This document shows positions 10,490-20,464 of a stretch of DNA of 64,000 nt, one piece after another. Made by a program: the position numbers and the translations under genes. The DNA is taken from positions 67,899,044-67,963,043 of the forward strand of contig NC_088780.1 of assembly GCF_958450345.1 (NCBI RefSeq). Reading direction: 5' to 3'. Below the pieces are notes generated by a model. The model had not been told where the DNA came from. It did not search any database and saw nothing but the letters and a program-made list of their open reading frames with translations. Position 1 is the stretch's first letter, and each line of letters begins with the position of its first letter. The DNA comes from Calliphora vicina (Eukaryota > Arthropoda > Insecta > Diptera > Calliphoridae).

Positions 10490-11260
10490 TTCCATCACTT
10501 GTTATCAAAACACCTGTTGAAATACCTTTGTGGATTATTTCCCAAAAAAGAAAAAGTAACATAAAATAATGGAATCGAGTATATTAATAATTGTTGATTT
10601 TTTATTGTTTATGGTACGTAAAATCATTAAAAATATGTGAATCTGAAAATAATATTGACGAATTTTCTGAATCTGATCATCTCATACAAAGATAATCTTA
10701 TGAATGTGCAAGAAAACTTTACGAAACTAAATCTAAAATCTGGAAATGTTGACCGAGTCGTGTAGTTACTACCACAACTTCCTCCAAAAAACAGCGTCAA
10801 AACAATAATATTCCAGAAATTCAAGAACCTACAGGATCGTATACCACCAATTTACCATGAATGGTTTAAAGCACTTCCTCACGATAGAATGGAATAAATT
10901 CCGGAAAGAATCGAAAGTCAAGGTGAGGATGACCCCGATGGTGTCATGGAATCTGATTATGACGACTAAAAAATGTAACAAAGAATAGTAATAAAATGTT
11001 AAAAAAAAATTGAGTCTATGTGGGTTTCTTATTAGGTAATTCAGAACTTTAAAAAAATTAAAGCACAAGGGGTATAAGTGCGACTTTCCTCACTTCAAAG
11101 GTAATTTTTGTATTTGTATATTTAAAATATGGTATTTTTATCGTGTTAGATTAAAATATATCTCAGGATCTCTATTAATTAAAAAGCAATATTCCAGATA
11201 GCATCTAACATTTCTTATTGTAAATTAACTTTAACCTCATTTTTCTCATTATTAAACATT
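10490..11260. other. Unassigned segment with one acidic coding-like tail
   Basis: On the plus strand, 10846-10968 can be read YHEWFKALPHDRME, a stop, then IPERIESQGEDDPDGVMESD ending YDD and a stop. The acidic tail and interrupted frame suggest the end of a decayed protein, but I do not recognise the family. The rest is AT-rich. Confidence 0.3.
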
Positions 11261-11474
11261 AGTCACTTGAATCCCTTGTGCTCTAAGCCTCTCATATGTA
11301 AAACGATAAGAGAGCTAAGGAGTGAAATCGTAAAAATCTTAACATACATAAATGTTAATAAACCTAAAGATTTGATTTTCTTTATTTGATTGATATTATT
11401 ATTACAACTTACAAAAAATATTTTTATAGTTCTAATCAATAGTGATGAATTTATGAACCTTTTACGGAAACCCT

Positions 11475-12246
11475 TCAATTAAGGTTTTTATAGCACTTTC
11501 TGTCACTTTGTTCGAACAGGTAGTCCATCTCCGTTTAAAATCTACCACACTTTTGGACACCTTTTGTGCTCTTGTACTCTTCAATTCTCTTTTAATAAGA
11601 GACCAATATCACTCCAATGGCCTTAGATCCAGTCAGTTTAGAGGATTTGCCTCACTTGGTATAAATACCACATTATTGTTCTTTTACCACTCAATACCTT
11701 TCTTACCATAGTGACAGGATGCCAAATCAGGCCAAAAATAAGTGGACATATTAAGAAGTCTTATGAATGGAAGCATCCTTTTCTGCAAAAATAGCTTGAT
11801 GTACTTTCGGTATTTATAGAGCCTTTTGCAACAAATATTTGGCTTCTTTTCCAGCAACTGCATTTTGCTTGGCATACCATGAACTTTTTGGGAAAATTTT
11901 GACCTCGAGCATCAGCAACAGATAAATTGAATATTGAACCAGAAGCTGCGAAGCTACGTTTCGTCATCCGTTATGCAGCGGGTATATTTTTTGTTTTTGG
12001 CCTCTAAATTGTTAGCAGCGTTCCTGTCAGGAACTTTTTGAGCCTTGTATGTTTTTAAACCTGCATTGGCTTTAACTTTTCGTACCAAATAGTCCGAGTA
12101 CTGAGCTTTCCTACCGGAAGTGGTGGGACTTCTTTTGAAAATGCTTTAGAAACATCATGTGACCATTACTTCTACCTGAACCAGGTTTTCTATCAACGGA
12201 CAAGTTCTCCCGCTACTGTATAACGCACTTTTTTCTGGTCACTCAT
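11475..12246 (-). pseudogene. Tc1/mariner-type transposase, degenerate
   Basis: The minus strand starts MSDQKKVRYTVAGELVR at 12246. Through several frames it then shows CITDDET-like sequence, MTKRSFAASGSIFNLSV, NFPKKFMVCQAKCSCWKRSQ, KRMLPFIRLL, YFWPDLASCHYGKK and finally NNVVF-IPSEANP. This order matches DDE transposases of the Tc1/mariner group in which the middle catalytic Asp sits in WPDLASCHY. The last Glu block is degraded (the usual LRPIE motif is replaced), and there are at least three frameshifts plus stops. GCACAAGGGG motifs flank the region and could be its TIRs. Confidence 0.75.
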
Positions 12247-12779
12247 TTTAATGAGATTAACAAATGAATATAATTGACATTAAACAAAATAACTGACATG
12301 CTTTACAAAGGTAACTTGATCAAAAAAAATCAAATAATACTTGGGTTAAAAGTTTTAATAAAAAACGATCTGGAAACGAATGGATTTTTGCCGATTTTTT
12401 TAAAAAATCCTCAGCTCCTACCATGTGAAATTTCGTAACAATATCTCTAATAGTTCTCGAAATACCAAATTATTTTCCAAAAAAAACTTTTCTAAAATAC
12501 TGTGCAACGGAAAAGTTCTTCCGATACTGTTTAATAACATTGGAATCAGTTTGACGGCAGACCTTTGATTGTTTGGCCAACTCAGGGCACACTTAGAAAT
12601 GTGACTGCATCATTACAACAATACAAAAACAACAGGTACTTTGTTTTTGTTAAAAGGTAGGTGAACTGTCAAAGTTGCCTGTTGTTGTTTTTCCTTTTGG
12701 GTTTGTTGTATTTATCGCCACAACAACCACAAGTGAATTGGAGCTCCATCTTACTATAGCCTTATATTAATCGTTGCAA
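12247..12779. other. Unassigned segment with small inverted repeats
   Basis: Contains CTGTTGTTTTTGTATTG-type sequence in both orientations (12615-12640 and 12678-12700), and a GGAAAAGTTCTTCCG hairpin at about 12508. No gene supported. Confidence 0.35.
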
Positions 12780-12960
12780 TGGAATTTTAAATATCTATCA
12801 TTAGATATCCATATTAATGACTTAGTAATCCAGATATATAGATGAAAAATAGGACAAAAATCGAGGTTGTCCCGGGTTTTTCCTTATATCTCAGCCATTT
12901 GTGGGCCGATTTTGTCGATTTTAAATAGCAACCCAGCACAAACTTCGCTTACAAAGCTAC
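12780..12960 (+). repeat. Dispersed repeat family R, internal fragment
   Basis: Matches the central part of family R: TATCATTAGATATCCATATT, ATGACTTAGTAATCCAGATA and CGATTTTAAATAGCAACC. Both ends are missing. Confidence 0.7.
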
Positions 12961-13117
12961 AAATAATGTCTATTTTAATAACTTACTTTCGAAGTAGTAA
13001 AGTCTAAAAACTCAAAATAAACAGACACAACACATAAACCGTTACTTTTTCTCAAACAGAAAAGAATATTGTACTACTGTGTGAAAACCATTATTTGATG
13101 CACAATAAAATAACTAA

Positions 13118-13201
13118 GCAGTGGTGTAGTGAGTACAACAGCAGACTAGCAAACGGATAGTTAGTTGTTGGTTCGACTCTTGGCTGAGACTTATTTTTTT
13201 T
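13118..13201 (+). other. tRNA-like segment with internal Pol III promoter motifs (SINE head or tRNA pseudogene)
   Basis: AGTGGTGTAGTGAGTAC resembles a tRNA D-arm/A box, GACTAGCAAACGGATAG resembles an anticodon-arm region, and GTTGGTTCGACTC matches the B-box consensus GGTTCGANNC at the right distance. A run of eight T follows (about 13194-13201), which could terminate Pol III transcription. The T-stem does not pair well and no acceptor stem closes, so this is not a working tRNA. A tRNA-derived SINE head or degraded tRNA is the better reading. Confidence 0.4.
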
Positions 13202-13316
13202 GTTTGTTTGTAAATACACAATTCTATAAATAACTCTACTAACAAAACAACTTATTTCCGTCCAAAATATAAAAGATTATTTTTGGGACAGCGAACAAAA
13301 ATAAGTACTTTTTTCA

Positions 13317-13373
13317 GTAAAAAAACCGAAAACGGGTTTTTAGAATATGTCGAATATTTGATAACTCTAGTGC
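13317..13373. repeat. Second copy of the CCGGTTTT-type terminus
   Basis: AAAAAACCGAAAACGGGTTT followed by AGAATATGTCGAATATTTGA and AACTCTAG, matching 9560-9630 in the same orientation. Confidence 0.45.
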
Positions 13374-13383
13374 TAATACACAT

Positions 13384-14403
13384 CAGAGAACGGATTGAAT
13401 GATCAAATTTGTGCTTTGAATGCATTCACAAAAAATGAGCCTTTTGTTGACAATATACATTAATTCTGTAAAGCAATGCATGACATTATTCATAAAATGG
13501 AGTGCAACGAAAAATGCATGTATTGCTTGTCTTCAATAAAAGTAAACTGACACTCCCAAAAGCAACGAATACTTAAGGAATGGTGTGAATGTTTTTAATG
13601 CTGATATAATGAATTTACATACATACATGTTAAAAGTTTTACTGTACACAAGTTTAACTTAATATATTGGTGTTGCACAGTGGTATAGAAAAAAAATAGA
13701 GGGAAATAAATCTGTAACTTCTAGACGCTTAGTCCGATCTCAATAAAATTTGAAGAGGGCAAAGGGGAAATATTGTCGAGTTTATGTTTTGATTTTCGAC
13801 CTCATGGGCCTACCAGATACGCGGCCAGGGTTCCCCAAAGTAGGACACCTCGGGTATGTTACTTTTTTAAAACAATCCTATTTCTTCATTTGGGTTCCGA
13901 TTTCCAAAAAATTACTTATAAAGTAAAGCTACCAATTATCTCTTATATCTTAGGAGATATTCGCATTTTAAAATTAAATTTTCATAATTTTTACCCACCC
14001 TACTCCAGTTTTTTGATAAAATCGGCACTAAATATTTCCCGATTTTCTCCATTTTTATATTATTGGACTAACAATAAATGTATATGTTAAACAGAAAAAT
14101 AATTGTTAAAAAATCATGACCGACTTCAATGTTATATGCATTTTAATTTAAAAAATTTAAAATACTAATTCCGTAAGATTCTGTATGTTCACAAACTACA
14201 TACATATGTATGTATGCACACAAATGTCAACGAATACTTAACGAATGGTGTGAATGTTTTTAGTTTCTTTCATATGGCAATCAGAAAAACAAATGTGTTT
14301 ACGCATAGCCCGGCATTTTTTTGTTATTGTCGATTAAAAGCAATGCAATACCAATGAATTTATGAATGGGCAGTAAACGTGAATGTTTTCAATCCGTTCT
14401 CTG
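13384..14403. mobile_element. hAT-type MITE with nested second repeat
   Basis: TIRs CAGAGAACGGATTGAA and TTCAATCCGTTCTCTG are flanked by an exact 8-bp TSD, ATACACAT (13376-13383 and 14404-14411), which is diagnostic of hAT. The interior holds a repeat at about 13672-14075 that also occurs inverted at 29044-29475. GAATACTTAA(G/C)GAATGGTGTG occurs on both sides of that repeat, as if it had been duplicated or marks subterminal repeats. Non-coding. Confidence 0.8.
13672..14075. repeat. CACAGTGGTATAGAAA dispersed repeat, copy 1
   Basis: Shares GGAGATATTCGCATTTTAAA, CCCACCCTACTCCAGTTTTT, AAATATTTCCCGATTTTCTC and CCCAAAGTAGGACACCTCGG with 29044-29475 in inverse orientation. A chance ORF over part of it is not conserved in the other copy. 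Confidence 0.7.
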
Positions 14404-14583
14404 ATACACATGGAATACATGCCGTCTGACCCCCCTATTATGTCACATGCAATTACGTATGTTCGTGTGAACGTGGAAATTATGAATAGTATGTATAACG
14501 TGAATTTTGATATACACATGGAATTCCATATGTATCGAATACATGCCCCAATACATATGGAATACATGCCGTGTTACCCCCTA

Positions 14584-14940
14584 TAGGGGTGCCAGACGTA
14601 CTGTTTTTAACAGTACATGTACTGATTTTTTTCAATTGTACTGTTTTCTTCACAACACCCAAATCAGTACGTAAATGTACTGTTTTTCGCTCTTTGTACT
14701 GTTTTTTTTACTGCTTTTTTTGTTAAATGGAGTTTGACGCTAGAATAGAAAACATATCTCTGAGTTTAGCTCATCAACAAAGAAGACTTCAAATCTAAAA
14801 GAAATGTTCGAGTTGTGTGAACTAATGGAGCGAAATGCTTCGCCAAGTGCCGACCCGATGGTTCAGTTTAACTCTAGCAGTCGAATAATTGCTCAAGAAC
14901 TATTATTTAAAAAACGAGCTGGCGAACTGTAATAAAATAC
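14584..14940 (+). pseudogene. hAT transposase fragment with GTACTG-rich end
   Basis: The left part (from AGGGGTGCCAGACGTACTG) carries five GTACTGTTTT motifs, like a hAT subterminal region. Near 14835 the plus strand reads MLRQVPTRWFSLTLAVE, which matches the conserved hAT transposase block usually written VSTRWLSLLPAVER. Stop codons interrupt on both sides (14795, 14823 and 14885 regions). Only this short internal fragment is visible; the catalytic Asp/Glu context and the right end are not. Element boundaries are approximate. Confidence 0.55.
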
Positions 14941-14961
14941 ATTTAAGACCGATTTAATTTA

Positions 14962-15256
14962 AAAAACAAGTAAGAGAGTTATATTCTTCAAAATACAAAT
15001 TTTAAATATTTTTAGGTAAACAAAATTTTTTTTTCCAAAGTTGTTTTTTTCATTTTTTGGAAAAAAAAAAATTTCGAATTGTTATTTTAAATTTTTTGTT
15101 TTTAAATTTTAAAGAAATTTTTTGGTTTTAAATTTTTTTGTGAAAAAAAAAATTCGGTTTAAATTTTTTTTGCCTATTTTGACCTATTATAGGTCCAACT
15201 TATTAATGGTCTTATATACGTCGTTGTAAAGGTATTTGAAATATCTATCATTATAT
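14962..15256 (+). repeat. Dispersed repeat family R, 5' portion
   Basis: Begins ACAAGTAAGAGAGTTATATTC, the 5' end of family R, passes through A/T-rich sequence, and ends in GGTCTTATATACGTCGTTGT...ATCTATCATTATATA. The 3' half is missing where the Tc1 sequence starts. Confidence 0.75.
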
Positions 15257-15546
15257 ACAGTGCCGGACTTAAATATTCACACAGCATACAGATTTATCTT
15301 TAATCGTCCATATTTTTTAAACGAAGGCCCCAACATTCGTACGGATTTCAACAAAAATATTTATTTACATATAACTTATGGAGATATATGGAAAACTAAA
15401 AATAAGGTGGCACATTTCAGAAAAATAATTATCTAATGTTTCGAAGTTCGATTTTAAGGGGGACAAAAATATTCACACAGTTTCTAATTTTTAATAGGAA
15501 AATAGTTTTTTTAATAGTTTAATATTTTGTGGAGCAGCCTATCTTT

Positions 15547-16018
15547 TTAATGACTTCTTTTAATCGTCTTGGCATTGAATCGACCAATTTTTGGTGACGT
15601 CAGCTCCAATATTTTGCCATTTTTGTAACAGGACTTCTTTAAGTTGAGTCTTACTAATAATATGGTGCGTTCGGCCAATTTATCCCACAAATGTCCTATG
15701 GAATTCATGTTAGGTGATTGCAGAGGAGTCGGGAGAATGTGGGGAACATGATGCACTACCCATATTCAGACGTCATGGGCAGTGTGTTTGGGGTCATTGT
15801 ACTGTTGATAACAGAAATATTCCCAAGCTTTAACTTTAGAGACATTGTAGTAGGTTTTATTTTAAAATATTAAGGTACACTGTTTTGTCCATTGAACCGT
15901 CGATGAAAACTAAGTTTCCTACACCAGATGCAGCCATACAACCCCACAACATGACCCCTTATCCACTATGTTTGACAGTGTTTACTACATTGTTATTTTC
16001 CAATTCAGTGTTTGGCCT
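15547..16018 (-). pseudogene. Tc1-type transposase, C-terminal half (left arm)
   Basis: On the minus strand the sequence reads RRPNTELENNNVVNTVKHSG, VMLWGCMAASGVGNLVFIDG, MDKTVYLNILK, a degraded middle with CCTAMTPNTLP-like content, and then LQSPNMNSIGHLWDKLAERT. The last block is the Tc1 Glu motif, normally SPDLNPIEHLWD; here the Glu position is Gly in one frame, and several stops and frameshifts intervene. The N-terminal DNA-binding half is missing because the arm stops at the foldback centre. Confidence 0.75.
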
Positions 16019-16032
16019 TCTCCAAACTCTTA

Positions 16033-16159
16033 CCCTCATTTTCTCAATCTCTGGTTATTTTTTATCGTGACGATAAACTGACAGTTCTCATACAAAAAAA
16101 ATGTTAATTGAAGGTTTGTCGTTACGAAAAACGATAACCAGATATTGATAAAATGGGGG
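16033..16159. mobile_element. 127-bp Tourist-like MITE (TTA target)
   Basis: Almost entirely palindromic: CCCTCATTTTCTCAATCTCT faces AGATATTGATAAAATGGGGG, and ATCGTGACGATAAAC faces GTTTGTCGTTACGA. Flanked by TTA on both sides (16030-16032 and 16160-16162). Confidence 0.7.
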
Positions 16160-16162
16160 TTA

Positions 16163-16820
16163 TGCCATGTTTCCACTGCAGTCTGAATTACTTAATTCGC
16201 GTTTTGAATTACGATTGCGAATCAACCTGTTTACACGACAACATTCGTAATTCAGTTTGACATTTATTTATTTCTTCTTCTTGTTTTTTTCTTCTGTTTA
16301 CATGTTTTGTTTTTTTGTTTATTTTGTTTGTTTGGTGCGAATTTTAAATTTGTAATTTGGCAATGGATAAAAAAGGTAAGTAAAAACATAAAATTGTAGC
16401 ATTATTAATTAAACAAATATAATTTAATTATTATTTTCATTATTAGAAAAAAGAAAAAGTGCAAGCAAGTGGGACCAGGGCAGCGAGCGGGCTTTATTAG
16501 AGGTGTGGGCTGAAAGAATGGCAGAGCTGCTACTTCTACAAATGAATTTAACTTTAATCAGACTTATTATTTCATTTATTTATTTAATACAAAAATCTTT
16601 TTGTTTGGACAGCTGATTTTGATACATAAATAATCGATAAAAATTAGAGATGACAGTCATTCGTTCGTAATTCATAAGGTAATTCAAACTAATTACCTAC
16701 GAACAAGGTAATTCGCACTTGAAATTATGTATGGCGAATCATGTAATTCAGTTCGTAATTGGTGGTTGAATGACGAATGAGAGCGTAAATGACGAATAAT
16801 GCCGTCGTTTGAGCATGGTA
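16163..16820 (+). mobile_element. PIF/Harbinger-like non-autonomous element, copy 2
   Basis: 658 bp, beginning TGCCATGTTTCCACTGCAGT and ending TTTGAGCATGGTA, with TTA on both sides (16160-16162 and 16821-16823). By eye it is very similar to 5276-6158 without the MITE interruption, and acts as the unoccupied reference for that nested insertion. It carries an intact two-exon ORF start. The transposase gene expected of an autonomous relative is absent. Confidence 0.8.
16363..16616 (+). CDS. Short Myb/SANT-like protein encoded within a Harbinger MITE (two exons)
   Basis: Exon 1 is 16363-16375 (ATGGATAAAAAAG) followed by GTAAGT; the intron ends TTATTAG at 16446; exon 2 runs 16447-16616 to TGA. 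The predicted product is 60 residues with the core SKWDQGSERALLEVWAERMA, a Trp-containing helix pattern like the first helix of Myb/SANT-like domains in PIF/Harbinger accessory proteins. The rest of such a domain (later Trp residues) is lost: after LLLLQMN the frame runs into AT-rich DNA, so the protein is truncated and probably non-functional alone. Copy 1 of the element has a frameshift at the same place. Expression is not shown by the sequence. Confidence 0.45.
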
Positions 16821-16949
16821 TTACTCTGTCGTCCGATTGAAAATTACTTACAAACAATCTTATAAAAATAAATCTGAAGATTTCTGGAACTTAATACTAT
16901 TCTTAGATAATATTTTTCAATAATATTTTTTAATCGGACAGCAGAGTAA
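16821..16949. mobile_element. Small inverted-repeat element adjoining Harbinger copy 2
   Basis: TTACTCTGTCGTCCGATT faces AATCGGACAGCAGAGTAA with about 90 bp of A/T-rich DNA between. Its left TTA doubles as the right target triplet of Harbinger copy 2. No independent TSD could be fixed. Confidence 0.55.
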
Positions 16950-17050
16950 CAGTTTGGAGAAGGCCAAACACTGAATTAGAAAAGGACAATGTAGTAAACA
17001 ATGTCAAACATGGTGGATAAGGAAGGGGTCATGTTGTGGGGTTGTATGGC
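16950..17050 (+). pseudogene. Tc1-type transposase fragment (right arm)
   Basis: Matches the opposite strand of 15920-16026: GTTTGGAGAAGGCCAAACAC, then VKHGG-like and VMLWGCMAV readings in shifted frames. It ends abruptly at the junction with the arm's terminal repeat near 17051. Confidence 0.65.
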
Positions 17051-17205
17051 TGTAAGTTGGCACATTTTTTCTGAAATGTGCCAACTTATGTTTAGTTTTT
17101 CCATGTATTTCAATAAGTTATACGTAAACAAATATTTTTTTGAAACCCGTACGAAAGTTGTGGCCTTCGTTAAAAAAATATGGAAGATTAACAGACATAC
17201 AGTCA

Positions 17206-17482
17206 GGCGGAAATAGGTTAATCGACTCCACTATCAATAAGTATTCAGAATATATATATTTTATAGGGTCGGAAAATTATATTGTGGAAATTACAAACGG
17301 AATGACAAACTTATATATACCCTTCTCACGAAGGTGACAGACAGACATGGCTTAATCGACACCGCTATCTATAAGGATCCAGAATATATGTACTTTATAG
17401 GGTCGGAAATGAGGAGTGTAGAAATTAGAAACGGAATGACAAACTTATATATACCCTTCTCACGAAGGTGAAGGGTATAAAA
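17206..17482 (+). repeat. Dispersed repeat family R, 3' end duplicated in tandem
   Basis: Two successive copies of the R terminus, each with TATAGGGTCGGAAA, ACGGAATGACAAACTTATAT and CTCACGAAGGTGA; the second ends in GAAGGTGAAGGGTATAA. Unit length is about 125-130 bp. It lies about 20 bp before the BEL target site. Confidence 0.75.
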
Positions 17483-17500
17483 AGAAAAAAATATAATATT

Positions 17501-17505
17501 GTTAC
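17501..17505. other. Target-site duplication of the BEL/Pao element (left copy)
   Basis: GTTAC here and at 37396-37400 exactly brackets the element: 5 bp, next to TG and CA termini. Confidence 0.9.
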
Positions 17506-17721
17506 TGTACGATGAAGAGCTTTTTCTTCACCGGCAACGATATAGAGCAATGTATATTTGGAATTGTTGTCTATAGGTTGCTGAAATGTTCACTGGGCAG
17601 TGATATAAACCGAAACTAAAAGAAATTGCGACCGTGGTACCGGCAAAATAAAAGAGATGATTCTTGCTTGAATTCAATTTTGACAATGTTTTCTTTATTT
17701 TAAAAATTAATGTTCTTAAAC

Positions 17722-18156
17722 CAGCGATGTTCACGCCATACAACAATTGTTTGAAAAATTTACACACATTTGTTATGCTCTTTTAAAAACTTTTGTTCAT
17801 TCATCGCTGAGAATGCGAAGAAACCACATGTGACGGACTATCGCAATTTTTTTCAGAAATTTATTAAGCATTGTTGTTGGTTGTTTTTGTTTGAAGCATA
17901 GCAAACACACGCGTTTCAATTACAATTGAACAAAGTCAAAAATAAATACAAAATTTAAGAGAATTTCGGACTTACAATGTATATTTTTTCATTTCCTTAA
18001 AATTTAAATTACATTCATTTAATAAATTTGTTTTATTTGACAAAAATTCTAAATCTAAACTCTCTTAATTTTGTTATTATTTTAAGTGTTTGACATTATG
18101 TTTGCTGGGTAGCTCTCTCACCAATACATCTTCATTTTTATTTTTGAACATCACTG
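17722..18156. mobile_element. hAT-type MITE (CAGYGATGTTCA family), copy A
   Basis: Starts CAGCGATGTTCACGCC and ends TTTTTGAACATCACTG. TSD TCTTAAAC at 17714-17721 and 18157-18164. The right LTR shows the unoccupied site (TTTTTAAACCTAACAATTG near 25808). 435 bp, non-coding. Confidence 0.85.
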
Positions 18157-18164
18157 TCTTAAAC

Positions 18165-18580
18165 CAGTGATGTTCACGCCATACAACAATTGTTTGAAAA
18201 ATTTACACACATTTGTTATGCTTTTTTAACGATTTTTGTTCATTCATCGCTGAGCATGCGAAGAAAACACATATGGCGGACTATCGTCATTTTTTTCAGA
18301 AATTTATTAGGCATTGTTGTTGGTTGTTCTTGTTCGAAGCATAGCAAACACACGCGTTTCAATTACAATTGAACAAAGTCAAAAATAAATACAAAATTTA
18401 AGAGAATTTCGGACTTACAATGTAAATTTTTTCAATTCCTTAAAATTTAAATTACATTCATTTAATAAATTGGTTTTATTTGACAAAAATCCTAAATCTA
18501 AACTTTCTTCATTTTGTTATTATTTTAAGTGTTTGACATTATGTTTGCTGGGTAGCTCTCTCACCAATACATCTTCATTG
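18165..18580. mobile_element. hAT-type MITE (CAGYGATGTTCA family), copy B, end deleted
   Basis: Directly follows copy A, sharing the TCTTAAAC between them, with a third TCTTAAAC at 18581-18588. It lacks about 19 bp of its right terminus (TTTATTTTTGAACATCACT). Otherwise very like copy A. Confidence 0.8.
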
Positions 18581-18952
18581 TCTTAAACCTAACAATTGAT
18601 ATGTAAATAAGGGCTACACTGTTGTTGTTGTATTATTATTTGTTTCTCACTTCCAATGTACTAATGAACTTGTTTTTACATTAAAGTATGCAAAAACAAC
18701 ACACACGCAATAAGTTTCCAAAATAAATAAATTGAGAATTGAAGTGAGAAACAAATAATAAAAACTAACGGGTCATTACCAAATAAGTTACAGTGGTTAG
18801 TACGAACAAAAATGCTAACAAATTACTGTGACAACAGTGAGATAAAAATGTGAACCAATTTAATACAATAAAAAAAAGGAAAATAAAACAAAATGATTGA
18901 AATGAATAATAACAATAAATAATATTAGTACATATTATACGGTGACCTAACA

Positions 18953-18965
18953 TTCCGGCCCCATT
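18953..18965 (-). other. Candidate polypurine tract of the BEL element
   Basis: On the minus strand AATGGGGCCGGAA directly precedes the 3' LTR start TGTTAG. It is purine-rich with two pyrimidines, so it is a weak but correctly placed tract for plus-strand priming. Confidence 0.5.
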
Positions 18966-18969
18966 GAAA

Positions 18970-19931
18970 GGACACTTTCAAGAAGACAGTAGAGCCAGTC
19001 TGTGGATAGGGCGACGTATAATTCCTTTTGTTGTTTTGATGTCGACAACTCGTACTTGATCATCTCTATCACGAACAATATTGATGATTTTACTAGGGAA
19101 CCAGTAGTAATATTTGAATTGGTGCTAGTCCATTTGTTGCGGGTCTGGAGCTCGTTTATGTAGTCGTATACTCAAGTTTATTAATTTCAATTGCAGGGAC
19201 ATCACGTTCTGGCAAACTACGTAGGGGAGCACCTATCAGGAAATGGCCTGGTGTAAGGGCTTCAAAGTCACTTGGATCGGATGATAGAGGTGAAATCGAT
19301 CTTGAATTTAAAATGGCCTCTATTTCGGCCATTGCAGTTGCAAGTTCCTCATATGTGAGCCTTGTGTTGTCGAGGGTCCTGGTTAGGTGACCTTTGGCCG
19401 ATTTGACGGCCGCCTCCACAATCTGCCAAAATGTGGTGCCCTAGGGGGAATAAAGCGAAAATTAATAAATTGATTCGAGCAATAATTAATTATAAAATTT
19501 GACGACTTAAATTGAGCCAACTTAGAATTTGAATCAAGAATCATTCTTTTTGTCTTGTATGGTACCTTCCCTCTAATTCTTAGGTAAGTGTTTACTGGAC
19601 CACAAAAATCAACAGCACATCTGGCGAAGGGCCTTGAAGGGTTGAGTCGTTCTACGGGCAAATTTCCCATCATTTGTTGAAGCAACCTTGGGCGATAACG
19701 AATGCATTGTGGGCACGAATTAACGATGCGACGACATAGGTTTCTTGAATTGATGATCCAAAATCTTTGGCGGATTAACGACATTAAAGCATTGGGTCCT
19801 GCGTGGTAGTTGCTGATGTGTAGATGGCGCACGTAACAGTGGACGAAATGATTTTTGCTGGGCAAGATTATAGGGTGCTTTTGACCTTCAGAAATTGCTG
19901 CGAATTCCAAGCGACCACCGACTTTGAGCAA
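18970..19931 (-). pseudogene. BEL/Pao integrase and C-terminal domain, internally deleted
   Basis: Integrase inserts the cDNA. From 19931 the minus strand shows a zinc-binding-type region (HFVHCYVRHLHISNYHAG, then SCPQCIRYR), the first catalytic Asp in CAVDFCGPVNTYLRIRGKVP, then a jump. The expected stretch with the second Asp is missing, and reading resumes at FIPPRAPHFGRLW, whose Glu follows in a shifted frame (EAAVKSAKGHL, from 19419). After that come LTYEELATAMAEIEAILNSR and ALTPGHFLIGAPLRSLPE, and up to about 18970 a VRVVDIKTTKGIIRRPIHRL-like tail typical of the DUF5641 end of BEL Pol. Loss of the central Asp makes the enzyme inactive. Confidence 0.88.
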
Positions 19932-20464
19932 GTTGAATCCATTTGATGAATCGATGAAGGGATTGAGACACTTTAGTGCACCTTGGGGATCGTATTTCTT
20001 CAGAGCACGTTGAATATCATCTTGGAAATGCTGTTTCTGTAGGTTAAAAACTATTCGGAGTAAGGCGTTTTCTAATTCTATGTATATTAGTTTTTGAATT
20101 TAGAGCAAAACGCAGCATCCAGACAACAATACGAATAATTTTCAATCGAATCCAGAATGTAATTAGATGTTTATTCCAGGGAGAGTACAGTTTTGCGTTT
20201 TTCTCTGTCGATATCTTGTTGATTTTCGATGGAAAGCTGATCTATTTTATTAGGAGGCCATTGACTAGGATCGAGAGTGAGAAATGCTGGTCCATTGAAC
20301 CAGATAGATGAAGCGAGTTCGTCTATAGTTGAACCACGAGACACGATATCAGCAGGATTAAAATGCGTTGGAACATGTCGCCAAACACAGCCAGTAGTTA
20401 GATCATGAATTTCCGATACTCTATTGCCAACAAAAACGGATAATGTAGAAGAATGTTGCTTTAG
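19932..20464 (-). pseudogene. BEL/Pao Pol connector between RNase H and integrase, frameshifted
   Basis: Contains CVWRHVPTHFNPADIVSRGS on the minus strand (about 20330-20400), a characteristic BEL Pol block after RNase H, then SSIWFNGPAFLTLDPSQWPP. Further on (20040-20165) stops and frameshifts interrupt the link to integrase. Confidence 0.75.

Larger units (their letters stand above)
15257..17190. mobile_element. Pair of inverted Tc1-type arms with other elements inserted at the centre
   Basis: The left arm (15257-16029) contains the 3' half of a Tc1 transposase on the minus strand and a long terminal region (CCATATTTTTTAAACGAAGG, TCGTACGGATTTCAAC, ATATAACTTATGGAGAT). The right arm (16950-17187) contains the same start point of the coding region on the plus strand, then jumps by deletion to the inverted copy of the same terminal region. 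Both arms begin at the same base of the gene (AGTTTGGAGAAGGCCAAACA), so the whole is a foldback. The centre (16030-16949) holds three small elements. Confidence 0.7.
17506..18952 (-). repeat. BEL/Pao 3' LTR (left in window), with two MITEs inside
   Basis: Begins TGTACGATGAAGAGC and ends GGTGACCTAACA on the plus strand. Removing the two MITEs and their extra target copy (17722-18588) leaves about 580 bp that align with the pieces of the right LTR. It provides the empty site for every insertion in the right LTR, for example AACTTGTTTTTACATTAAAG at about 18668-18687. Confidence 0.92.

Noticed and set aside
13773..14090. 105-codon plus-strand ORF
   Set aside because: Lies in a dispersed non-coding repeat; the inverted copy at 29044-29475 does not keep the frame.
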